Assembly: GCF_024129355.1 (NCBI RefSeq)
Contig: NZ_JAMXXP010000022.1
Location: 1-51,155 of the forward strand
DNA length: 51,155 bases
Direction of reading: 5' to 3'
From: Acinetobacter lwoffii
Lineage (GTDB): Bacteria; Pseudomonadota; Gammaproteobacteria; Pseudomonadales; Moraxellaceae
How positions within the stretch are numbered: the stretch's first letter is position 1; every line of letters begins with the position of its first letter. Both the position numbers and the translations under genes were made by a program. This document shows, one piece after another, positions 28,500 to 37,336 of this stretch. Under the pieces are notes generated by a model. It searched no databases. It saw only the letters and a list, made by a program, of their open reading frames with translations, and had not been told where the DNA came from.

Positions 28500-29201
28500 A
28501 TGTCCTTACGTGAAGATCGCAAGCAGCAAAGTCATCAGGCGTTACTCGATGTCACTCTGGCATTCAGCAGTCAGGGCCGTGCTTTCAGCACGATCAGCCT
28601 GCGTGAAGTTACGAATGCAGTTGGACTGGTACCGACGGCATTTTATCGGCATTTTCAGGATATGAACCAGCTCGGTCTGGAGTTGCTGGATCAGGTTGCG
28701 ATTCACATCAAAGGAGTACTCAATCAACTGGGACAGGCTTATCTGTATCAGCCAAATACCCGAACCTACACCGGACTTGAACTGTTTTTTCAGGCGGTCG
28801 AATATCATCCTGAACCCTGGATTTTTTTTGTTGCAGAGCGTTGGGGTGGTTCGGACGTGCTCCGTGCCGGTATTGAACGGGAAATTCGTTTTCTGGCTGA
28901 AGATGTGATGCATGAACTGGCCAAGATGCAATCGACCCGACATATTCAGGCGCCACAGGACTTGCAGGCTCTGGCACAGATGCTGATTGAACTGTCCCTG
29001 AACTGGGCCATGGGCTGGATTCATCTGCAGCATCAAGCTGATCCAGAGCTGCGCCGCACACAATCCACTGCCTTTAAAACCCAAAGCATATTGCAGATGC
29101 AACTGTTGCTGCATGGCATTTTGCACTGGTACCGGCGACCTGCCGAAACAGTCGAAACAGCAGGCCCTGTGCTCAATGAAGCGGTCATTCCCCCTGCCTA
29201 A
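28500..29201 (+). CDS. TetR-family regulator, FabR-like
   Basis: About 233 residues. The N-terminal helix-turn-helix (FSTISLREVTNAVGLVPTAFYRHFQDMNQLGLELLDQ) and the C-terminal ILHWYRRPAE resemble E. coli FabR, the repressor of unsaturated fatty acid synthesis. That suggests a role in membrane lipid homeostasis. No fab or desaturase gene is adjacent. A GTG at 28482 with GAGGGA upstream is a rival start adding MIGNPF. I chose the ATG because MSLREDRKQQ is the more typical N-terminus. Confidence 0.85.
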   Translation: MSLREDRKQQSHQALLDVTLAFSSQGRAFSTISLREVTNAVGLVPTAFYRHFQDMNQLGLELLDQVAIHIKGVLNQLGQAYLYQPNTRTYTGLELFFQAVEYHPEPWIFFVAERWGGSDVLRAGIEREIRFLAEDVMHELAKMQSTRHIQAPQDLQALAQMLIELSLNWAMGWIHLQHQADPELRRTQSTAFKTQSILQMQLLLHGILHWYRRPAETVETAGPVLNEAVIPPA

Positions 29202-29203
29202 AT

Positions 29204-29235
29204 AAAAAAACCTGCATCATGATGCAGGTTTTTTT
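29204..29235. terminator. Bidirectional terminator between fabR-like and dsbA
   Basis: A perfect 15-bp stem (A-run plus CCTGCATC, and its complement ending in a T-run) around a 2-nt centre. Both strands end in T-runs, serving the two converging genes. Confidence 0.93.
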
Positions 29236-29255
29236 TACTGATCGTCAGTTCAGAC

Positions 29256-29870
29256 TTATTTGGCTTTACGCTCTTTTTCGATCAAGTAATTCACCACCTG
29301 AATGACTTTGGCATCATTACCCTGCACAATATATTTACCATTCACGGTCACTGCCGGAACACCACTTAACTGATACTGAGCAGCCAGATTTTTGGCTTGG
29401 GCAATTTTCGAAGTGATCGGGAAAGATTTATAAGTGCTGTTAAATTTCGCTTCAGGAATACCATAGCGGGTATAGAACTTGGCCAATTGCGCCTGTTCTA
29501 AAATTGGACGTTGCTTGTCATGAATATCATGGAATAATTGTAAATGTGCTTTTTGACGCACACCCAATGCTTCAGACACATAATAAGCACGCGCTGCCTG
29601 CTCCCAGAGTGGATTCATTGCAGCCGGCGTACGTACAAAACGTACATCTTTTGGTAATTTTTTCAACCAGCCCTGCATATGTGGTTCAAGCGCGAAACAG
29701 TGACCACAGCCGTACCAGAAGAATTCACGTACCTCAATTCTGCCCGGTTTTTCGACTTTGACTGGTTTTGCAACCACCTGATAGTCCTGACCTGCCACAA
29801 AATTGGCCATAGCATTGCCTGAAAAGGCCAAAACAGATGCGGCAACAGCGCCTAAAAGGAATTTTTTCAT
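29256..29870 (-). CDS. dsbA: Periplasmic thiol:disulfide interchange protein DsbA
   Basis: It introduces disulfide bonds into exported proteins. The 204-residue precursor has a signal peptide (MKKFLLGAVAASVLAFSGNAMA). The thioredoxin-fold domain has the active site FFWYGCGHCF (CGHC rather than the enterobacterial CPHC) and the cis-proline in SGVPAVTVNGKY. The dipeptide G-H matches many Pseudomonas/Acinetobacter DsbA proteins. AGAGGACG precedes the ATG. Confidence 0.95.
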   Translation of the reverse strand: MKKFLLGAVAASVLAFSGNAMANFVAGQDYQVVAKPVKVEKPGRIEVREFFWYGCGHCFALEPHMQGWLKKLPKDVRFVRTPAAMNPLWEQAARAYYVSEALGVRQKAHLQLFHDIHDKQRPILEQAQLAKFYTRYGIPEAKFNSTYKSFPITSKIAQAKNLAAQYQLSGVPAVTVNGKYIVQGNDAKVIQVVNYLIEKERKAK

Positions 29871-30097
29871 TCGGATTATCGTCCTCTAAATCATTATGCT
29901 TAGTTTATGTGTTCACTATAAATCAATTATGCCGGTTTCGTTTTCATTCTGTGAACTTTTTTGCTGCTTTTATCGCTTTTTCTGCCAGAATCGCTACACT
30001 AAACCATCGAACTGATTTTCAAGGTTTTAAATCAGTTTCTCTGGCCATTCGGCACATATATATTTTTAGCTAATCATGACTGATTGAGGTGACACCG

Positions 30098-30826
30098 ATG
30101 TCGCAATTGAATGTTGATCCACAAGAAATTGCCAAGTTTGAAGCATTTGCAGCTATATGGTGGGATCAGCATTCCGAGTTCCGCCCCTTGCACATGATTA
30201 ATCCACTGCGTTTAAACTGGATTGATGAACATGCCGGAGGCCTGAGCGGCAAAAAAGTGCTGGATGTCGGCTGTGGTGGCGGTATTCTGGCCGAAAGCAT
30301 GGCGCGACGCGGTGCCGATGTACTCGGGATTGATATGGGCGCAGCCCCTTTAAATGTGGCACGCATCCATGCCGAACAGGAAGGTGTGAACAATATTGAA
30401 TATCGTCAGGTGCCGGTTGAGCAACTGGCAGAGGAACAGGCTGGCCAATATGACATCGTGACCTGCATGGAAATGCTAGAGCATGTGCCAGATCCGGCAT
30501 CGATTATTCAGGCCTGTCACAAGCTGGTCAAGCCAGGTGGTCATGTATTCTTCTCGACCATTAACCGTAATCCAAAGTCCTATTTATTTGCGATTATCGG
30601 GGCAGAATATGTCTTGCGCATGCTGGCCAAAGGCACCCATGATTACAGCAAATTTATCAAGCCGTCTGAACTGGCACATGATATTCGTAACGCTGGTTTA
30701 AAGCTCAAAGACATGACCGGTCTGCACTATAATCCGCTGACCAAGCGTTATTGGCTGGCACCGAATGTTGATGTGAACTACATGGTTTATACCGTGAAAG
30801 ATAGCGCAGCAGAGACCACAGCATGA
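30098..30826 (+). CDS. ubiG: 3-demethylubiquinol 3-O-methyltransferase UbiG
   Basis: It carries out both O-methylations of ubiquinone synthesis. The ATG at 30098 follows TGAGGTG at about 7 bases, while the ATG-like codon at 30089 lacks this. The 242-residue protein has [22 protein letters not shown] motif [17 protein letters not shown] and [10 protein letters not shown]. It overlaps the next gene by 4 bases (ATGA). The order ubiG-mupP-yciK is conserved with Pseudomonas. Confidence 0.97.
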   Translation: MSQLNVDPQEIAKFEAFAAIWWDQHSEFRPLHMINPLRLNWIDEHAGGLSGKKVLDVGCGGGILAESMARRGADVLGIDMGAAPLNVARIHAEQEGVNNIEYRQVPVEQLAEEQAGQYDIVTCMEMLEHVPDPASIIQACHKLVKPGGHVFFSTINRNPKSYLFAIIGAEYVLRMLAKGTHDYSKFIKPSELAHDIRNAGLKLKDMTGLHYNPLTKRYWLAPNVDVNYMVYTVKDSAAETTA

Positions 30827-31512
30827 AAGCCGTTTTATTTGACCTAGATGGAACCCTGATTGATACCGCTGCCGATTTTATCCGAATTATCCAGCAGATG
30901 TGCCGTGAAGAAGGCCGCCCACTGGTTGCACCCGAGCTGATTCGTACCCAGGTCTCCGAAGGCGCTCGCGCTATGGTGAAACTGGTTTATCCGGAACTGC
31001 AACTAGAAGATCCGGTCTTTCTGCAACACCGTCAGCGCTTTCTGGACATGTACGGCGCAGATATTGCGGTCGATACCGATCTGTTTGATGGCATGTATCC
31101 ATTACTTGAACAGCTAGAGGAAAATGACATTCCTTGGGGGATTGTGACCAATAAACCGCGCTGGCTCAGCGAGGCTTTACTGCAAGCGCTGAACCTGAGT
31201 GAACGCTGCGCAGTGCTGGTATGTCCGGAAGATGTCACTCGGACCAAACCCGATCCTGAACCGATGTATCTGGCAGCCAAGCAACTGAATCTTGCCGCGG
31301 AAGACTGTATCTATGTCGGAGATCATCCCCGAGATATTGATGCCGGCCGTCATGCCCAGATGCTGACCATTCTGGCTGCTTATGGTTATTTGCCGTTGCA
31401 ATACAAAGACGATTTAAACGCCTGGCAGGCCGACCATATCGTGCATACTGTGACAGAATTACATCAATTGATTCAGACACTAGTACTGAAGCAGCATACT
31501 GCGGTATCTTGA
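30823..31512 (+). CDS. mupP: N-acetylmuramate 6-phosphate phosphatase MupP (HAD family)
   Basis: A 229-residue HAD phosphatase with motif [12 protein letters not shown], motif II VTNKP, motif [13 protein letters not shown] and motif [16 protein letters not shown]. Such genes are often annotated as phosphoglycolate phosphatase. The position between ubiG and a yciK-like gene is that of Pseudomonas mupP, which acts in the MurNAc recycling route that bypasses de novo UDP-MurNAc synthesis and underlies intrinsic fosfomycin tolerance. I favour MupP on context. It is translationally coupled to ubiG. Confidence 0.88.
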   Translation: MKAVLFDLDGTLIDTAADFIRIIQQMCREEGRPLVAPELIRTQVSEGARAMVKLVYPELQLEDPVFLQHRQRFLDMYGADIAVDTDLFDGMYPLLEQLEENDIPWGIVTNKPRWLSEALLQALNLSERCAVLVCPEDVTRTKPDPEPMYLAAKQLNLAAEDCIYVGDHPRDIDAGRHAQMLTILAAYGYLPLQYKDDLNAWQADHIVHTVTELHQLIQTLVLKQHTAVS

Positions 31513-31551
31513 ACGCTTAACACTAAATAATAAGAAGTGAGGAGGTAGATA

Positions 31552-32298
31552 ATGAAATATTCAGCATATCAACCTCGCCCCGATCTGCTCAAGGATCGTA
31601 TTATCCTGATCACAGGTGCGGGCGATGGCATTGGACGTGCGGCAGCAATCAGTTATGCCTTGCATGGTGCAACCGTGGTGCTGCATGGACGTACCCTGAA
31701 TAAACTGGAAGTCATCTATGATGAAATTGAAAGTTTGGGTGCGCCGCAACCTGCCATCTTGCCGCTACAACTATCGAGTGCGTCAGAACGTGATTATGAG
31801 CTTTTGCTCGATACACTAGACCGTCAGTTTGGTCGTCTGGACGGCATTCTGCACAATGCCGGCATTTTAGGCGAACGGGTTCCCTTGGCGGATTATCCGG
31901 TCAACGTCTGGGATGATGTGATGGCAGTCAATCTGCGTGCACCCTTTGTCATGACCCAAGCGCTGTTACCGTTATTATCCAAATCCGAACATGCTTCTGT
32001 GGTTTTTGCCAGCTCAGGTGTAGGCCGCGAAGCCCGCGAACGCTGGGGTGCGTATTCGGTTTCTAAAATTGCTATTGAAGCGGTAAGCCAGTTATTTGCC
32101 AAAGAGCAGGTACATCCGAATATCCGTTATAACTGCATCAATCCCGGGGCAACGCGGACTGCCATGCGCGCCAAGGCCTATCCGAATGAAGATCCGAAAA
32201 CCCTGCCTACCCCCGATTCAATCATGCCGGCTTATCTATATTTGATGGGTAATGACAGCCTGCATATGAATGGCCAGAGTATTGATGCACAGGATTAA
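31552..32298 (+). CDS. yciK: YciK-family short-chain dehydrogenase
   Basis: A 248-residue Rossmann oxidoreductase: the nucleotide-binding ITGAGDGIGRAAA near the N-terminus, HNAGILGERVPL, the catalytic YSVSK (Tyr-x-x-x-Lys) and CINPGATRTAMRAKAYPNEDP. The family is NAD(P)-dependent and its physiological substrate is unknown. It is the last gene of the ubiG-mupP-yciK unit. GAGGAGGT lies before the ATG (a very strong ribosome site). Confidence 0.93.
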   Translation: MKYSAYQPRPDLLKDRIILITGAGDGIGRAAAISYALHGATVVLHGRTLNKLEVIYDEIESLGAPQPAILPLQLSSASERDYELLLDTLDRQFGRLDGILHNAGILGERVPLADYPVNVWDDVMAVNLRAPFVMTQALLPLLSKSEHASVVFASSGVGREARERWGAYSVSKIAIEAVSQLFAKEQVHPNIRYNCINPGATRTAMRAKAYPNEDPKTLPTPDSIMPAYLYLMGNDSLHMNGQSIDAQD

Positions 32299-32317
32299 AT
32301 TATTCTGTCTGTCATTC

Positions 32318-32335
32318 AGGGAGCAATCGCTCCCT
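32318..32335 (+). terminator. Terminator of the ubiG-mupP-yciK unit
   Basis: A 6-7-bp stem AGGGAGC / GCTCCCT with loop AATC is followed by T's. Confidence 0.85.
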
Positions 32336-32454
32336 TTTTATTTCATTTTTAGTCATATTCAGCGCATAAATCTTAAGTAAGTTCACCCCGCTCGCATTGA
32401 GTTTCATTAAAATAACAGCATACTAAGCCCCACTATATTTCACTCGAGTGCATC

Positions 32455-32874
32455 ATGACTGAATTAAACAATATTACGGTGACCCATTTAGACGATGGCA
32501 TGGTGTCGCTGCTGATTGATCAACAGCCTATTTCAGAGAAATACGGCACCAAGTTTGAAGCCAGTATCGTGGATGACATCAAAGCACTCGAAAATGCTCA
32601 GAAACTCAAATTGTTCGAGCAATTTGTATTTTCACATCAGGATCTGAATTTTGAACATGCCTATTATTATGTGACTGGCATTGAAAAATTAGACGACAGT
32701 TATCGTCTGGCCAAGCATTTTGTTTATCGCATTAAAATTGAAGGTCAGCCAGAAATCGAACATGTCATCAGCAATCAGGGCAAAGCCATGACGGCCGAGG
32801 ATGTACGTGCCTTTATTCAGGCGCATGTGCAGAAATCACTCAACGATTATACTGACCTGAACTACGCTTATTAA
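32455..32874 (+). CDS. Hypothetical protein, 139 residues
   Basis: I do not recognise a family. The protein is acidic and soluble, with no signal peptide or membrane segment. It begins MTELNNITVTHLDDGMVSLLID and reads as mixed alpha/beta, with a helical C-terminus (AMTAEDVRAFIQAHVQKSLNDY). Codon use resembles the neighbours, it has its own strong terminator, and a promoter gap lies upstream, so it is very likely a real single gene. Confidence 0.8.
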   Translation: MTELNNITVTHLDDGMVSLLIDQQPISEKYGTKFEASIVDDIKALENAQKLKLFEQFVFSHQDLNFEHAYYYVTGIEKLDDSYRLAKHFVYRIKIEGQPEIEHVISNQGKAMTAEDVRAFIQAHVQKSLNDYTDLNYAY

Positions 32875-32897
32875 AAGTCGGGTCATTGAATAATCTT

Positions 32898-32920
32898 GGG
32901 CACTTTTCGATAAAGTGCCC
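32898..32920 (+). terminator. Rho-independent terminator of the 139-residue protein gene
   Basis: The 9-bp stem GGGCACTTT / AAAGTGCCC has a 5-nt loop, then seven T's. Confidence 0.93.
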
Positions 32921-33058
32921 TTTTTTTCTTAAAATCCTGCAAAAAATAACAATAAATCGGATTTACATATTAAATATATAAAATTATACGGTTTTCCAAA
33001 TTAAACTGATTGGACTATGCTTTCTTGAATCACAGATAGATCAAATCAGGAGCGCAGC

Positions 33059-33214
33059 ATGGCTGACCAAAAACGTAAAATTGAAACAATTCACCGGATT
33101 GAACAGTTGCAGTTATCTGAAGCATTGATTGTGGCACTCGATGACGCCCTACAAGCTGAATCCGTGGCTGACGCGATTCAGTCCTTACAAGGTTTGGCAG
33201 AGCAATGGAATTAA
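33059..33214 (+). CDS. Small protein, 51 residues, unknown function
   Basis: The ATG at 33059 is preceded by AGGAG at an ideal 6-base distance. The reading frame runs 51 codons to TAA. The product begins MADQKRKIETIHRIEQLQ and ends GLAEQWN. It is a short amphipathic, helix-prone acidic protein with no cysteine, signal or membrane segment. AT-rich promoter-like DNA lies upstream (32921-33050). Its length puts it below many gene-calling limits. The good ribosome site and protein-like composition argue that it is translated. Confidence 0.65.
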   Translation: MADQKRKIETIHRIEQLQLSEALIVALDDALQAESVADAIQSLQGLAEQWN

Positions 33215-33529
33215 TCTCAAACTAAACCGGCAAAATTCTTTGTCGTTTCATTAAATCATGAACTTTTTTCTCGCTGACTCAATGCTGTTTTTTTGAGCTA
33301 AATCATCGATTTTCGCTTGCATGTTGGCCCTTGCTTTGATGAGATAAGGACATGGCTCGGTAGGCTACTTTATAGAAGTGATGCCGTCGCATATAGTCAT
33401 GTAAAAATATGACATCATCATAATATCTCTGCATTTGTTATAAAAATTGTGCCTGTTCTTCACAGTTTCTCTGCAATTTTTCCGTACATTAGGTGCTGTA
33501 GAAGATGAACAATTTAATGAGGGTTCAAC
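33215..33529. promoter_or_regulatory. Spacer upstream of the first RcnB-like gene
   Basis: I see no ORF in this spacer. It presumably carries the promoter of the RcnB-like gene. A small inverted repeat (GTCAT near 33397 and ATGAC near 33408) is visible, and I could not identify a known regulator box. Confidence 0.4.
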
Positions 33530-33916
33530 ATGAAAAAGGTTTTGGTGGCACTGGCAATTTCTTGCAGTACATTCATGCTGAGCAATGTCGTCATCGCTGC
33601 CCCTCATTTCAATGATGAATCCCGTATCGATTCACGTCATGGTCATGACAAGAAGAAAGCCCGTGAGTTCCGAGAGGAAGATCAGCAGGATAACCGCCGT
33701 ATGCGTGAAGAACGCGGGGTGAAACGCCTGCAACAGTTACGCTGGCAGCCGGGTTATGTGATGCCGCAGCATTATCGTGGCAATGGCTATAAAGTTGAAT
33801 ATAAAGACCATCGCCTGCCTCGACCTGACCGCAAGCAGCAATGGTACAAAGTCAATAATGACTATATTCTGGTGGATTCTGAAAACAACAGTATTATCCG
33901 GATCGTGGGTGACTAG
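33530..33916 (+). CDS. RcnB-family periplasmic protein, copy 1
   Basis: A 128-residue secreted protein: a signal peptide (about 1-24, ending VIAAP), then a very basic, hydrophilic segment rich in Arg, Lys, Asp and Glu, then the RcnB-type C-terminal domain. That domain has PGYVMPQHYRGNGYKVEYKDHRLP and the closing QQWYKVNNDYILVDSENNSI. E. coli RcnB is a periplasmic protein linked to nickel/cobalt homeostasis. No rcnA exporter is adjacent, so metal handling is only a possibility. GAGGG lies before the ATG. A paralogue of the same length follows. Confidence 0.88.
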   Translation: MKKVLVALAISCSTFMLSNVVIAAPHFNDESRIDSRHGHDKKKAREFREEDQQDNRRMREERGVKRLQQLRWQPGYVMPQHYRGNGYKVEYKDHRLPRPDRKQQWYKVNNDYILVDSENNSIIRIVGD

Positions 33917-33950
33917 TTCATAAGTGCATTCAAATTTAATCTTCTTTAAG

Positions 33951-33968
33951 GCCCAACGATGTTTGGGC
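33951..33968 (+). terminator. Terminator of RcnB-like copy 1
   Basis: The 6-bp stem GCCCAA / TTGGGC is followed by a run of six T's. Confidence 0.82.
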
Positions 33969-34159
33969 TTTTTTATTTCACTGGCTGAAAATTTTTTATT
34001 CGCAAATCTCGCTGCTTTTCCAGTTTTGAGACTACGTGATTCATCTACTAAATTTCTTCATGAATTTAACAATTTAACTAAATAGCCCTCACGCTTTCTA
34101 TGTACTTGTTCGCTAATTTAGTCTCATCGAAATTAGATATACATTTTAAGGTGAGAGCC

Positions 34160-34546
34160 ATGAAAAAAGTCTTAACTACAATCGCGTTATCTATAAGTGC
34201 TTTGTTAGCTACTTCTGCAATGGCAGCACCACAGCATGACTCGCGTTATGATCATAATCCGCATAAACCGGCGCCACACTGGAATGCCAAAGATAGCAAG
34301 AAATGGAATGACGACCGTCGCTGGAATGATGACCGCCGTCATAACAACCGTATGGTCAACCCAAGCCGTGACTGGCGCGTAGGCCAAACTCTACCACGTC
34401 AATATGACAACAACCGTTTTGAAGTCAGTGATCGCGAAGCACGCCGTTTACCAAATACCGGTCGTTTCCAGCAATGGTACAAGGTCAACAATGACTACGT
34501 TCTGGTCAATGAGCGTACCAACAAAATTGTACGAATCATTAACTAA
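34160..34546 (+). CDS. RcnB-family periplasmic protein, copy 2
   Basis: The ATG at 34160 gives a signal peptide (MKKVLTTIALSISALLATSAMA) and a 128-residue product, the same length as copy 1. An upstream in-frame start at 34100 would add an improbable leader. The middle is rich in His, Asp, Arg, Trp and Asn (RYDHNPHKPAPHWN, DRRWNDDRRHNNRM), which could bind metals. The C-terminal RcnB domain ends QQWYKVNNDYVLVNERTNKI, nearly identical to copy 1. Tandem duplication is likely. AAGGTGAG precedes the ATG. Confidence 0.9.
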   Translation: MKKVLTTIALSISALLATSAMAAPQHDSRYDHNPHKPAPHWNAKDSKKWNDDRRWNDDRRHNNRMVNPSRDWRVGQTLPRQYDNNRFEVSDREARRLPNTGRFQQWYKVNNDYVLVNERTNKIVRIIN

Positions 34547-34574
34547 GCTTTCTCCATTACTGCTCGTCTTGCAG

Positions 34575-34598
34575 ACACCTGAAGTCCCCTTCAGGTGT
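34575..34598 (+). terminator. Terminator of RcnB-like copy 2
   Basis: The 10-bp stem ACACCTGAAG / CTTCAGGTGT has a 4-nt loop and is followed by T's. Confidence 0.92.
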
Positions 34599-34678
34599 TT
34601 TTTTATATCTGCACTTCCACTTGCATTTTTTTTCATTAGAATCAAAGCTGGATCTTCAATCATTGAAATGGGTACAGC

Positions 34679-36022
34679 ATGACTTCAGCAGAAACGTCAC
34701 AAAGCACAACTTTGCAATATGTGCACTGGTTTCGCCATTCTGCGCCTTATATCAATGCGCACCGCAATAAAACCTTTGTAATCATGTTTGATGGCGAAGC
34801 CGTCTTAAATGATAACTTTCAGCATATTATTCACGATATTGCTTTATTACATTCTTTGGGCATTCGGCTGATTCTGGTACATGGTGCACGTCCGCAAATT
34901 AACCAGAATCTGGCTCAAAGCCAGATTACGACGCCTTTTTACCAGCAGCGTCGGGTCACCACACGTGAATCTTTAAGCTGCGTGATGAATGCCGTCGGTT
35001 CGATCCGCCTACAAATTGAAGCACTGCTGTCTATGGGACTGGCCAATTCGCCGATGTATGGCGCCCGGATTGATACCGTTTCAGGGAATTTTGTCACCGC
35101 CAAGCCGTATGGCATCCGCGATGGTATCGATTTTCAGTTGACCGGTGAAGTGCGCGCGGTTGATACCGATGCGATTCAGCGCCATCTGGACAGTCATAAT
35201 ATTGTGGTGCTTGGCCCGACCGGTTATTCCACTACCGGAGAAGTTTTTAATCTGCTGGCTGAAGAAGTTGCTACCAAAACTGCGATTCGCCTTAAGGCAG
35301 ATAAACTGATTTTTCTCGGTAAGCAGCATGGTCTGATGGACAGTAACGGCCAACTCAAACGCGAAGTGACACCGCAACAACTGGATGATTTTATTCCGGT
35401 CGAACAAGATGCGCTTGAAAGAGGACTACAATTGAAAGCCGCACAGGAAGCCTCAATGAACGGCGTACATCGGGTGCATCTGATTTCTTATGCCTATGAT
35501 GGTGCCCTGCTGGAAGAGCTGTTCACCCGGGATGGTTCCGGAACTCTGGTCACCGACGCGCATTATGAAGAAGTGCGGATGGCCGATATTCAGGATGTTG
35601 GCGGCCTGATCGGTTTGCTGCGTCCACTGGAAGAAGAAGGCATTCTGGTCTATCGTTCGCGTGAACGCCTGGAAAATGAAATCAACCAGTTTGCCGTAAT
35701 CGAACGGGACGGCATGATTCTGGCCTGTGCCGCCCTCTACCCGATTCCGATGACAGGGGATGAATTGCGTTCTGCAGAAATTGCCTGTGTTGCGGTACAT
35801 CCCAGTTATCGCAAGTCTAATCGGGGTAGCCAGATCCTGCATTATCTAGAAGAAAAAGCCAAAAGCATGCAGATTCAGCAACTGTTTATTTTAACTACCC
35901 GCACCGCGCACTGGTTTCTGGAACAAGGCTTTGAACCGGCTTCAGTCGATGACCTGCCGGATGCCCGTCAGGCATTTTACAATTATCAACGTAATTCAAT
36001 TGTTTGCAAAAAGTCACTTTAA
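34679..36022 (+). CDS. argA: N-acetylglutamate synthase
   Basis: The first step of arginine synthesis, acetylating glutamate with acetyl-CoA. The 447-residue protein fuses an amino-acid-kinase-like regulatory domain (about 1-290; FVIMFDGEAVL, LILVHGARPQIN) to a C-terminal GNAT domain (about 295-447; IACVAVHPSYRKSNRGSQIL with the acetyl-CoA loop). This is the classic feedback-inhibited ArgA architecture. It is a single gene whose terminator overlaps its own stop codon. Confidence 0.97.
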   Translation: MTSAETSQSTTLQYVHWFRHSAPYINAHRNKTFVIMFDGEAVLNDNFQHIIHDIALLHSLGIRLILVHGARPQINQNLAQSQITTPFYQQRRVTTRESLSCVMNAVGSIRLQIEALLSMGLANSPMYGARIDTVSGNFVTAKPYGIRDGIDFQLTGEVRAVDTDAIQRHLDSHNIVVLGPTGYSTTGEVFNLLAEEVATKTAIRLKADKLIFLGKQHGLMDSNGQLKREVTPQQLDDFIPVEQDALERGLQLKAAQEASMNGVHRVHLISYAYDGALLEELFTRDGSGTLVTDAHYEEVRMADIQDVGGLIGLLRPLEEEGILVYRSRERLENEINQFAVIERDGMILACAALYPIPMTGDELRSAEIACVAVHPSYRKSNRGSQILHYLEEKAKSMQIQQLFILTTRTAHWFLEQGFEPASVDDLPDARQAFYNYQRNSIVCKKSL

Positions 36023-36033
36023 AGTGGCTTTTT
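36008..36033 (+). terminator. Terminator overlapping the argA stop
   Basis: The 12-bp stem AAAAAGTCACTT / AAGTGGCTTTTT has one G-U pair and spans the TAA at 36020-36022. Confidence 0.88.
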
Positions 36034-36355
36034 CTTTCAGTGCTTTAGCTTAATTTTAGATAAAGATATCTGGCAATCTCGCTTTAAATTTTAAAATTCT
36101 ATTACTCGTTTTTAGCTAAACATATCAATAGATTAGATTTAAAAAAATAACTATAAATTTCATAAGTTTGATTAATTTAAATATTAAATTTTCATTTTTA
36201 TATAAATCACTTTTTCGCATAAGTTTTGCGCTTTTTTATTTATCTTTTTTCTTCATTAGAAATTCCTGAATAGTTATTTTTTTAGAAAAACAAAAACGAT
36301 TAGCGTGTGTCTAAGTTTTCATTCACTAGCTTTTCACTTTCGGGAGTTTTGATTC
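36034..36355 (+). promoter_or_regulatory. AT-rich leader upstream of the ssu operon
   Basis: About 320 bp of very AT-rich DNA with no ORF. It should contain the ssu promoter. In gammaproteobacteria such operons are activated by the LysR proteins CysB/Cbl under sulfate starvation. I cannot place a binding site from sequence alone. Confidence 0.4.
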
Positions 36356-37312
36356 ATGCGCCAATCTCATGTTCAGTTTTTAACAAAGACTGCAGTACTT
36401 GGTACCGCGATGGCTGGTGTCATGATGCTTTCAGGCTGCTCGAAAAAAGAAGAGACCATTACCCTGAATATCGGTTTCCAAAAATACGGCATATTACCTA
36501 TTTTAAAAGAACGCGGCACGCTGGAAACCAGCTTAAAACAGCAAGGGGTCAATGTGAAATGGGTAGAATTTCCGGCCGGCCCACAACTGCTTGAGGGCCT
36601 GAATGTTGGCAGCGTCTCTTTTGGTGAAGCCGGTGAAGCACCGCCAATTTTTGCCCAGGCGGCCAACTCAAATCTGGTCTATGTAGCCAATCAGCCGCAA
36701 GCGCCTAAGGCAGAAGCCTTAATTGTACCGAAAGATTCGCCGATTCAGTCTATTCAAGATCTGAAAGGCAAACGGGTAGCCCTGAACAAAGGTTCAAACG
36801 TGCATTACTTACTATTAAAAGTTCTGGAAGCCAACCAGCTTGGCCTTGATGATATCGAAGTGATCTATTTACCACCTTCCGATGCACGTGCTGCATTTGA
36901 ACGTGGTGCAGTCGATGCTTGGGTCATCTGGGATCCGTTCTTTGCAGCTGCTGAACATCAGATTGGTGCGCGTGTCATTGCCAGCGGTGAAAATGTGGTG
37001 AGCAACCACCAATTCTATCTGGCAGATCGCAAGTTCGCAGAAAGCCATCCTCAGGTGGTACAGGCGGTTGTCAATGAACTAAACCTGACCACGGACTGGG
37101 TCGCAAAAAATCAGGACGCTGCCGCTCAGCTCCTGCAAAAACCGACAGGTCTAGCCGTCGATGTCTTAAAAACCTCTATTTCACGCATGGGCTTCGGTGT
37201 TAAACCCCTCACGACTGACGTGATTCAAAAACAGCAACAGGTCGCCGATGCGTTTTATGCGCAGCAGCTGATTCCACAAAAGCTGAATATTGATGCAGCA
37301 ATTATTAAATAA
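36356..37312 (+). CDS. ssuA: Sulfonate ABC transporter substrate-binding lipoprotein, SsuA paralogue 1
   Basis: A 318-residue binding protein. The leader ends in the lipobox LSGC with Ser at +2, so it is probably a lipoprotein rather than the soluble periplasmic SsuA of E. coli. The mature part has the sulfonate/taurine-binding signatures IGFQKYGILPILKERGTLE, WVEFPAGPQLLEGLNVGSV, GEAPPIFAQAA and PPSDARAAFERGAVDAWVIWDPF. It is the first gene of the ssu operon, and GGGAG lies 9 bases before the ATG. A second paralogue follows after 24 bp. Confidence 0.93.
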   Translation: MRQSHVQFLTKTAVLGTAMAGVMMLSGCSKKEETITLNIGFQKYGILPILKERGTLETSLKQQGVNVKWVEFPAGPQLLEGLNVGSVSFGEAGEAPPIFAQAANSNLVYVANQPQAPKAEALIVPKDSPIQSIQDLKGKRVALNKGSNVHYLLLKVLEANQLGLDDIEVIYLPPSDARAAFERGAVDAWVIWDPFFAAAEHQIGARVIASGENVVSNHQFYLADRKFAESHPQVVQAVVNELNLTTDWVAKNQDAAAQLLQKPTGLAVDVLKTSISRMGFGVKPLTTDVIQKQQQVADAFYAQQLIPQKLNIDAAIIK

Positions 37313-37336
37313 CAGCAGAATAATTCGAGAATAAAG

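Noticed and set aside
28542..29126. Long minus-strand frame (194 codons) antisense to the FabR-like gene
   Set aside because: It is a shadow of the plus-strand coding frame. It has no family resemblance and no ribosome site.
34040..34160. TTTAA direct repeats upstream of RcnB copy 2 as a PmrA box
   Set aside because: The spacing between the repeats (8 bp start to start) does not match the spacing I would expect for a PmrA site, and the region is simply AT-rich.
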